Assembly: GCA_017412245.1 (NCBI GenBank)
Contig: JAFPYI010000010.1
Span: 1 to 44,875 of the forward strand
Direction of reading: 5' to 3'
DNA length: 44,875 nt
From: Paludibacteraceae bacterium
GTDB lineage: Bacteria > Bacteroidota > Bacteroidia > Bacteroidales > Paludibacteraceae
In this document: one piece after another, positions 39,777 to 44,875 of the stretch
How positions within the stretch are numbered: position 1 is the stretch's first letter
Layout: every line of letters begins with the position of its first letter
The notes under the pieces: model-generated
Seen by the model: only the letters and a program-made list of their open reading frames with translations
Databases searched by the model: none
What the model was told of the DNA's origin: nothing
Translations under genes and position numbers: made by a program

Positions 39777-40376
39777 TTATTTCTCCAAATAACGACGATT
39801 GATTTCGTCCCAATTGATGATCTGCCAGAGGGATTGGAGATGAGCAGCACGACGATTGCGATAGTCGATGTAATAAGCATGCTCCCAGACATCCATCGTC
39901 AGCAGGGGTTTCAGGCCTTTTGTAACGGGATTTCCGGCATTGGGTTCCTGAGTAATGACGAGTTTGCCGTCCTTGTCTGCTGCGAGCCAAACCCATCCTG
40001 AACCAAAGAGCGTGGTACCTTTCTGCTCAAACTCCGCTTTGAAGGCTTCGAACGAACCAAAATCCCTATTAATTGCCTCGAGTATAGCACCTTTCGGCGT
40101 GTGGTTGTCGGCAGAGACCGGAGAGAACTGGAGAAAGTACAGATTATGGTTCAGGATTTGTCCGGCATTGTTGAAGATGCCACCTTGCGACTTCGCAACA
40201 ATCTCCTCCAACGGCATGGACTCAAACTCCGTTCCGACAACGAGTTTATTGAGGTTATCCACGTAGGTCTGCAAATGCTTACCATGGTGATATTCAATCG
40301 TTTCCTGACTGATCACTGGTTCCAAGGCATTCGGTGCGTAGGGCAAAGTGATCAGAGTAAATAATACCTCGATCAT
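39777..40376 (-). CDS. sodB: Fe/Mn superoxide dismutase
   Basis: 199 aa. Metal ligands are visible: His in EYHHGKH, His in LNHNLYFLQF, and the Asp/His pair in DVWEHAYYIDYRNRR. LFGSGWVWLAADKDGKL is the family core. Converts superoxide to peroxide and oxygen in the cytoplasm. It follows rubrerythrin after 36 nt, so superoxide and peroxide removal are probably co-transcribed. Confidence 0.95.
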   Translation of the reverse strand: MIEVLFTLITLPYAPNALEPVISQETIEYHHGKHLQTYVDNLNKLVVGTEFESMPLEEIVAKSQGGIFNNAGQILNHNLYFLQFSPVSADNHTPKGAILEAINRDFGSFEAFKAEFEQKGTTLFGSGWVWLAADKDGKLVITQEPNAGNPVTKGLKPLLTMDVWEHAYYIDYRNRRAAHLQSLWQIINWDEINRRYLEK

Positions 40377-40412
40377 AACGTTTAACGAATTAAAGAGTTA
40401 ACGAATTAACGA

Positions 40413-40955
40413 TCAATAATTTTCCGCTAACAGTTGGAAGTAAGCTTGTGCGTGGTGGCAAACGGGACATTCTTCCGGAGCAGATTTGCCAACAACGATA
40501 TGGCCACAATTGGAGCACTGCCAGATGCAATCACCTTCACGCGAGAAGACCACCTTATCCTCGATGTTCTTGAGCAGTTTGCGGTAACGCTCTTCGTGGT
40601 GTTTCTCGATGGCACCCACTTGTTCGAACTTCTCTGCTATCTCGTCGAAACCTTCTGCACGAGCTTCGGCTGCCATGCGAGCATACATATCCGTCCACTC
40701 GGCATTCTCACCTGCAGCGGCGTCTGCGAGGTTGGCAGCAGTGTCGCTTATCTTACCTCCGTTCAGGTATTTGTACCAGAGTTCTGCATGCTCTTTCTCG
40801 TTGGCAGCAGTCTCCTCAAAAATCTTGCTAATCTGCACATAACCATCCTTTTTTGCCTTCGATGCGAAATAGGTGTATTTGTTACGTGCCATTGATTCAC
40901 CGGCAAAAGCCTCCATGAGGTTCTTCTCGGTTTTTGTTCCTTTGAGTTCTTTCAT
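40413..40955 (-). CDS. rbr: Rubrerythrin
   Basis: 180 aa. N-terminal di-iron four-helix bundle with [32 protein letters not shown] and [13 protein letters not shown] (Glu and His ligands). C-terminal rubredoxin domain with CSNCGH and CPVCHH (two CxxC pairs binding iron). An NADH-peroxidase of anaerobes. Confidence 0.96.
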   Translation of the reverse strand: MKELKGTKTEKNLMEAFAGESMARNKYTYFASKAKKDGYVQISKIFEETAANEKEHAELWYKYLNGGKISDTAANLADAAAGENAEWTDMYARMAAEARAEGFDEIAEKFEQVGAIEKHHEERYRKLLKNIEDKVVFSREGDCIWQCSNCGHIVVGKSAPEECPVCHHAQAYFQLLAENY

Positions 40956-40990
40956 AAGAGTAAAAGTTTATGAGTTAATATAAAGATAAG

Positions 40991-41434
40991 TTATACTAAA
41001 TGCACGATTTTGACATTGTCCGGATCTTGCTGACGAAGATGCTCAGCTAAGAGGCGACGATGACAATGTTCAGGTGTTTCTTCGGAGCAGAGGAAACAGC
41101 AGTTGTCGAAATCGGCGACCTTATAACGCTGATTGATACGACGCCTGTTCATCAAGTCCGCAAAGACACGTTCGTACTCCTGCCAATCAACTTTACCGGC
41201 ACGGTAGTCGCTGAGCAGTTCCTTCGTGGGAGCAAAGTCCGTGATATGACGATAGGCAATGTTACCTATCTGCTTGAGGAAATAGATCAGATCGCTGCCT
41301 TTGGCAAATCCTGCTAGTTGGCTGCTATTGCTAATCCGCACATCTACAAGCGTTTGCACGTGATGTGACTTAAGCAATTCAAAGAACTGCTCGGCTGATT
41401 TTTTAGTGAATCCTATAGTATAAAGCGTGATCAT
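40991..41434 (-). CDS. DUF488 family protein
   Basis: 147 aa from the ATG at 41434, which overlaps the upstream DUF488 stop (ATGA); the open frame to 41521 is a shadow. LYTIGFTKKSAEQFFELL and LVDVRISNSSQ at the N-terminus, then FLCSEETPEHCHRRLLAEHL, the Cys/Glu/His signature of the family. Biochemical function is not established. Confidence 0.87.
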   Translation of the reverse strand: MITLYTIGFTKKSAEQFFELLKSHHVQTLVDVRISNSSQLAGFAKGSDLIYFLKQIGNIAYRHITDFAPTKELLSDYRAGKVDWQEYERVFADLMNRRRINQRYKVADFDNCCFLCSEETPEHCHRRLLAEHLRQQDPDNVKIVHLV

Positions 41435-42078
41435 ACGTAATATTCCTCCGTCTCTTGTTGGTAGGCTATCTCCTTGTTTTTCTGCCGATATGCAAGCACG
41501 ATTTGTTGCTCCTTGGTGCATTCGTTCTCACCGAACATATCCGGTGGTTGCACCTCGGGGATCTTCTTTTTGCGCACATATTCCTTCACCATCTCGTCTT
41601 GCAGCGTCTGGTGCGGAATGGTCGTCACCCTACCCTGTTCGTCATGCACGATATGCTGCACGTCCACGCCATGCTCGAAGAAATAGCGCGACACCATCGC
41701 AAAGCGATGACACTCCAGCGGATTGGCTTCCGAGCACATGAGTGAGATTCGATACCCTTTGTGCAGTCCGTCCATGAGGCGCTTGACACCTTCCTGAAAG
41801 GCCGGAGTGAGTACCGCTTTCTCAAAATCCACCTTGTTATCGGCATCCAGTGCGTCTGTCCTTCGTGCGCCAAACTCATTGCCAAAATGCAGATAATGAA
41901 TATGTTCGCGTTGAAGAGCGGCTGACAAAGGCTGCTGGTTAAACTGGGGCGTGTACTTACTGGCCGGAACACTGCGAACGTCCACAATCACGTTGATGTG
42001 TTGCGCTTGCAGCATCCCGAGCAAGTCCTCAAACGTCTGATTCGAGTGCCCGACGGAATATAAAGTGGGTTGTGACAT
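41431..42078 (-). CDS. DUF488 family protein
   Basis: 215 aa. LYSVGHSNQTFEDLLGML, VDVRSVPASKYTPQFN and SLMCSEANPLECHRFAMVSR are the family motifs. A ~50-residue charged C-terminal tail (VRKKKIPEVQPPDM and after) is absent from its downstream paralogue. First gene of a minus-strand run that includes rubrerythrin and superoxide dismutase, which hints at an oxidative-stress or DNA-repair link (inference). Confidence 0.88.
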   Translation of the reverse strand: MSQPTLYSVGHSNQTFEDLLGMLQAQHINVIVDVRSVPASKYTPQFNQQPLSAALQREHIHYLHFGNEFGARRTDALDADNKVDFEKAVLTPAFQEGVKRLMDGLHKGYRISLMCSEANPLECHRFAMVSRYFFEHGVDVQHIVHDEQGRVTTIPHQTLQDEMVKEYVRKKKIPEVQPPDMFGENECTKEQQIVLAYRQKNKEIAYQQETEEYYV

Positions 42079-42096
42079 AATTACCTAAATCGACTG

Positions 42097-42164
42097 CAAA
42101 GGTACAAAAAATTATTTAGATATGCAAAAAAATTTGCATAATTCAAAAAAATATAGTACCTTTG
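42097..42164. promoter_or_regulatory. Back-to-back promoters sharing one palindrome
   Basis: Minus: TTTG 42125-42128, 20 nt, TACCTTTG 42097-42104, for the DUF488 genes. Plus: TTTG 42133-42136, 20 nt, TACCTTTG 42157-42164, for comM. The two -33 regions are the halves of ATGCAAA-AAAA-TTTGCAT (42122-42139). A single bound protein could control both directions. Confidence 0.82.
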
Positions 42165-42180
42165 CATACAAATTTAATAA

Positions 42181-42196
42181 ATACACGCGTATATGT
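42181..42196 (+). other. Alternating purine-pyrimidine tract at comM start
   Basis: 16 nt of strict alternation (ATACACGCGTATATGT) running through the comM start codon. Confidence 0.6.
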
Positions 42197-43773
42197 TAAT
42201 CAAAATCTATAGTGCTGCTCCGGTTGGAATAGAGGCTGTAAAAGTGACGATCGAGGTGCATTCGAAACCCGGCTTTGAGTTCATCATGGTGGGCCTTCCG
42301 GATGTGTCTGTCAAAGAGTCGCACGAACGAATCATGGCGGCGCTGACAGTCAACGGATTAGAGGCGCTGCATCGTTCATACACCATCAATATGGCCCCTG
42401 CGGACATCAAGAAAGAGGGTTCGCTGTATGACTTGCCATTAGCGATAGGTATGTTAGCTGGAGGGGAGAAGATGAAATCAAAGGAGTTAGAGCACTATAT
42501 GATGGTAGGCGAATTGTCGCTGGACGGGTCGCTACAGCCCATTCGCGGAGCGTTGCCGATTGCATTATGTGCACGTAAGGCAGGTTTCAAAGGACTGATT
42601 TTGCCGGAAGTGAATGCCGAAGAAGCCGCTGTGGTGGATGGATTAGAGGTGTATGGATTGAAGAACCTCAAGGAGGTGATTCATTTCCTGAATGGAGAAC
42701 CTAAAGATGAATTACAACCGGACGAACCATGGGTCCCTACACAAGTAGATACGCAGAAACTATTTGACGAGTTAGCATTCCCAACAGAAGTGGATTTCTC
42801 GGATGTACGCGGACAATTCAAGGTACGCAGAGCTGTTGAGATTGCCGCTGCTGGTGGACATAACATGATCATGATCGGTCCTCCCGGAGCCGGTAAATCG
42901 ATGATTGCCAAGCGAATCCCGACGATTCTTCCTCCACTGACATTGGAAGAAGCATTGGAAACCACGAAGATTCATTCTATCGTGGGGTTAACCAACAAAC
43001 GCAAAGGAGCAAGCAGTTCGCTAATTGTACAACGCCCCTTCCGCTCTCCTCACCACACGATAACCGATACGGCGCTCGTTGGAGGAGGACAAAGTCCTCA
43101 TCCAGGAGAGATCTCATTGGCGCATAACGGCGTACTCTTCCTCGACGAACTCCCTGAATATAAGCGTTCTGTGCTCGAGGTAATGCGTCAACCGCTGGAG
43201 GATCGGCATATCACCGTAGCACGTACCAAGGAGACGGTTGATTATCCGGCTTCGTTCATGCTCGTAGCTGCCATGAACCCCTGCCCGTGCGGTCATTACG
43301 GTGAGAATAACCCTGCTCATCCCTGCACCTGTACCCCGGCTCAAGTGCATCGGTATATGAGCAAGATCAGTGGGCCGCTTTTGGATCGTATCGATATCCA
43401 ATGCGAGATTGAAGCCGTGCCGTATGATCAGCTACGCGACGATCAACCGGGTGAGACGTCGGCTGCTATTCGCGAACGAGTGCTACGCGCCAGAGCCATT
43501 CAAACGGAAAGGTTCAAACACAGTAAGCTCGTACATTGCAACGCGATGATGAATACCAAGATGGTACGTCAGTACTGTGCATTGGATGCCGAGTCAGATA
43601 AACTGCTGGAGTTCACGATGACCAAGTTAGGCTTCTCTGCTCGAGCCTATGATCGAATCCTCAAGGTAGCACGTACAATTGCGGATTTGGAAGGCTCCGA
43701 GAACATTCAGAAGAAGCACATGCTTGAAGCTATCTCGTATCGTTCTTTAGATAGGAATAATTACGCGGGATAA
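42193..43773 (+). CDS. comM: ComM/YifB-family AAA+ ATPase
   Basis: 526 aa. N-terminal Lon-protease-like domain ([40 protein letters not shown]). AAA+ module with Walker [18 protein letters not shown], Walker [13 protein letters not shown], and the Mg-chelatase insert [11 protein letters not shown]...HPCTCTP with clustered cysteines. C-terminal region [19 protein letters not shown]. ComM is a hexameric helicase that promotes branch migration during natural transformation in other bacteria. Full family length; terminator at 43792. Confidence 0.95.
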   Translation: MLIKIYSAAPVGIEAVKVTIEVHSKPGFEFIMVGLPDVSVKESHERIMAALTVNGLEALHRSYTINMAPADIKKEGSLYDLPLAIGMLAGGEKMKSKELEHYMMVGELSLDGSLQPIRGALPIALCARKAGFKGLILPEVNAEEAAVVDGLEVYGLKNLKEVIHFLNGEPKDELQPDEPWVPTQVDTQKLFDELAFPTEVDFSDVRGQFKVRRAVEIAAAGGHNMIMIGPPGAGKSMIAKRIPTILPPLTLEEALETTKIHSIVGLTNKRKGASSSLIVQRPFRSPHHTITDTALVGGGQSPHPGEISLAHNGVLFLDELPEYKRSVLEVMRQPLEDRHITVARTKETVDYPASFMLVAAMNPCPCGHYGENNPAHPCTCTPAQVHRYMSKISGPLLDRIDIQCEIEAVPYDQLRDDQPGETSAAIRERVLRARAIQTERFKHSKLVHCNAMMNTKMVRQYCALDAESDKLLEFTMTKLGFSARAYDRILKVARTIADLEGSENIQKKHMLEAISYRSLDRNNYAG

Positions 43774-43791
43774 AAACAAGAACTTATATTT

Positions 43792-43828
43792 ATAGCCGGA
43801 TTCAAATAGATTCCGGCTATTTTTTTTT
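43792..43828 (+). terminator. Intrinsic terminator after comM
   Basis: ATAGCCGGA - 11-nt loop - TCCGGCTAT, 9-bp perfect stem followed by eight T residues, 18 nt after the comM stop. Confidence 0.9.
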
Positions 43829-43845
43829 GCAAACATAATAAAAAA

Positions 43846-43871
43846 GAGAGCCTAAGTAAACTTAGACTCTC
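43846..43871 (-). terminator. Terminator of a minus-strand 5S rRNA
   Basis: Minus strand: GAGAG-(A/C mismatch)-CTAAGT-TT-ACTTAG-CTCTC stem followed by TTTTTT (A-run 43840-43845 on plus). It sits eight bases past the 3' end of the 5S fragment, the usual place for an rRNA operon terminator. Confidence 0.75.
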
Positions 43872-43878
43872 TCAAAGT

Positions 43879-43922
43879 GGCGGCTACCTCCTCTCCCACA
43901 ACGCAGTGCAGTACCATCGGCG
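43879..43922 (-). rRNA. 5S rRNA, 3' fragment only
   Basis: The minus-strand reading starts CGCCGATGGTACTGC, continues GTGGGAGAGGAGGTAGCCGCC and ends there. This is the conserved 3' ~44 nt of Bacteroidota 5S rRNA, followed by a terminator. The expected 5' two-thirds (CCGAAC..GAAGTTAAGC region) is absent: 43923 onward reads as unrelated pyrimidine-rich sequence. No 23S is present. Either the 5S gene was cut by a rearrangement or integration event, or the window contains an assembly join. Confidence 0.72.
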
Positions 43923-44147
43923 ATGCTGTCTCTCTCTGCCCTCGCCTCTCTCTGCTGCCCTCGCCCCTCTCCGCTCCGTTGCTCTCCGTCTCTCTCTCGC
44001 GCGCCCGCGCGCCGCAGGCGCGCACAGCCCACACCCCACACCGTCCGCCACCGCAGACACCGCGCGCGCCTCTGAAGCAGGCTTGGCGATGTCAAACGGA
44101 GATTAGACCGCCTGGGACATAAAAGATATGGGCTCTCTCAAAAAGAA

Positions 44148-44836
44148 AATATAGGGCTTTCCATTTTTCGAGCGACAGCGAAGAAGAGTTTAGTAATTGA
44201 GCAGGGGCAGCGTTGTCACACTCCGGCACACATTATTATAATACGCGCGTGAGCGCGTGTTCGTACGCACGCCTATAGCTAAGGGAAAGTGCTGCTTAGG
44301 ATGGTGTGTAGAAATGGAGCGTGGGTTTTGGGGGTTTTTGGGACGGTGGGCGTTGGAAGTGCTGGTTTATAGCGTTGTTTGCGAGGGGAAGCGTGGTTGC
44401 AAAGAGGGAAAGGCGTAGGTGGCGCGGTCTTGTTTGCGTTGGATAGCGTTTGTTCGCGTTGATTGGTAGGCGGCATGTGATGGTGGCATTGCTATTCGCA
44501 GGGGAAAGCGTGGTCGGGGTGTATTTCTATTCGTGTGTACTGCACACGCGGCAGCGTAAACACTAAAAACCGTTTGGGGATTGCGTAGTATGCGGCTTGG
44601 GGAGCCGCGTAGATGACTAAACACCTATCATGCTACGATAGTTTTTTGACATAAGCAAATAGATCTTCCGATTTATCAAGCCTCCACCCTTACACATCCG
44701 TCCATAAATCAAAACATTATTAGCGTATCTCGAAAAAATATTGTATCATCGCAGTTGTTTTCTCATCATTTGAACGTGCGGAGCACATAAACACAGCGCG
44801 AGAGTATCGAGCACCTTATTAGGAAAGCCCTATATT
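44148..44836. repeat. 15-bp inverted repeats bounding ~660 bp
   Basis: AATATAGGGCTTTCC at 44148-44162 and its exact reverse complement at 44822-44836. They could be ends of a small mobile or invertible segment, or recombination sites; no recombinase gene is in the window. Confidence 0.55.
44625..44647 (+). terminator. Intrinsic-type terminator
   Basis: CTATC-ATGCTAC-GATAG, followed by six T residues. Short 5-bp stem. It is preceded 17 nt upstream by the GCGGCT/AGCCGC hairpin; no protein gene lies upstream on this strand. Confidence 0.5.
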
Positions 44837-44875
44837 CGCGTTCGGCAACGAGGTTGCGATGACGATACCACTCCG

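Larger units (their letters stand above)
43923..44875. other. Strand-asymmetric sequence without a convincing gene
   Basis: 43925-44080 is C/T-rich and G+C-high, with many CTCTC and CGCGC words and a GCGCGCC-GCA-GGCGCGC hairpin (44007-44023). 44290-44600 is G/T-rich with recurring GGGGAA(A)GCGTGG and GCGTT words. Open frames here are Pro/Thr/Arg-rich, lack recognisable domains and look like by-products of composition. A hairpin GCGGCT-TGGGG-AGCCGC (44592-44608) and a terminator (44625-44647) suggest that a plus-strand transcript ends here. The last ~200 nt is A+T-rich with nothing recognised. Confidence 0.55.

Noticed and set aside
44279-44624. Two Pro/Thr/Arg-rich minus-strand ORFs as genes
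   Set aside because: They overlap each other, have low-complexity composition driven by the G/T-rich DNA, and show no domain or promoter.

Overview
This window looks like a chromosomal piece of a Bacteroidales (Bacteroidota) bacterium. The best evidence is the promoters. Ten sites on both strands read (T/C/A)TTG, exactly 20 nt, then TAnnTTTG (one reads TGCCTTTG), which is the Bacteroidota sigma(ABfr) type rather than -35/-10. The gene content fits too: GxxExxY and DUF1016 nucleases, rubrerythrin, a FemAB-like protein, free-Met-sulfoxide reductase and a ComM ATPase. No complete rRNA, tRNA, CRISPR array, IS element or prophage was recognised.

Region 1 (1-16,100, minus strand) is one long surface-glycan operon read from a promoter at 16,069-16,100. 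It begins with ABC export genes (two Wzm-like permeases, one Wzt-like ATPase). The pseudaminic-acid route follows: pseB, pseC, pseF, a pseG fused to an ATP-grasp ligase, and pseI. No stand-alone pseH acetyltransferase is present. Next come a polysialyltransferase-like transferase, a GT2, a DegT sugar aminotransferase, a second ATP-grasp ligase, an asparagine synthetase A, another GT2 and a GT-D-like transferase cut by the window edge. The locus should make, activate, transfer and export a glycan carrying pseudaminic acid or a derivative. The ATP-grasp/AsnA genes suggest an amino-acid-type acyl decoration (inference). Upstream lies a decayed second wzt copy interrupted by a short palindromic insert.

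Region 2 (17,400-29,000, minus strand) holds a GxxExxY/DUF1016 nuclease pair with its own promoter. Then comes a tightly coupled operon: WYL regulator, Pif1-like helicase, FemAB-like protein, Bcp peroxiredoxin, HAD-HD fusion phosphatase, PrdX-like deacylase and MATE exporter, followed by a lipoprotein. Four copies of a ~34-bp hairpin repeat lie here, three of them inside or at the start of coding sequences.

Region 3 (28,800-34,950) has an AbiE type IV toxin-antitoxin operon with an inverted-repeat operator and a coupled metallophosphoesterase, two unknown plus-strand proteins, a DNA glycosylase-NUDIX fusion, an LMW phosphatase, MsrC and a small GNAT.

Region 4 (34,970-39,700) has a ~300-nt structured leader ending in an apparent attenuator. 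It precedes a UDP-galactopyranose-mutase-like flavoprotein, a GT-C-like membrane protein and a GtrA flippase-like protein. Two small ORFs, a hairpin-rich noncoding stretch and an 11-bp tandem repeat follow.

Region 5 (39,700-44,875) has Fe/Mn superoxide dismutase, rubrerythrin and two DUF488 proteins on the minus strand, and divergent comM. The last kilobase contains an orphan 3' fragment of 5S rRNA with its terminator, followed by odd, strand-asymmetric sequence without a convincing gene.
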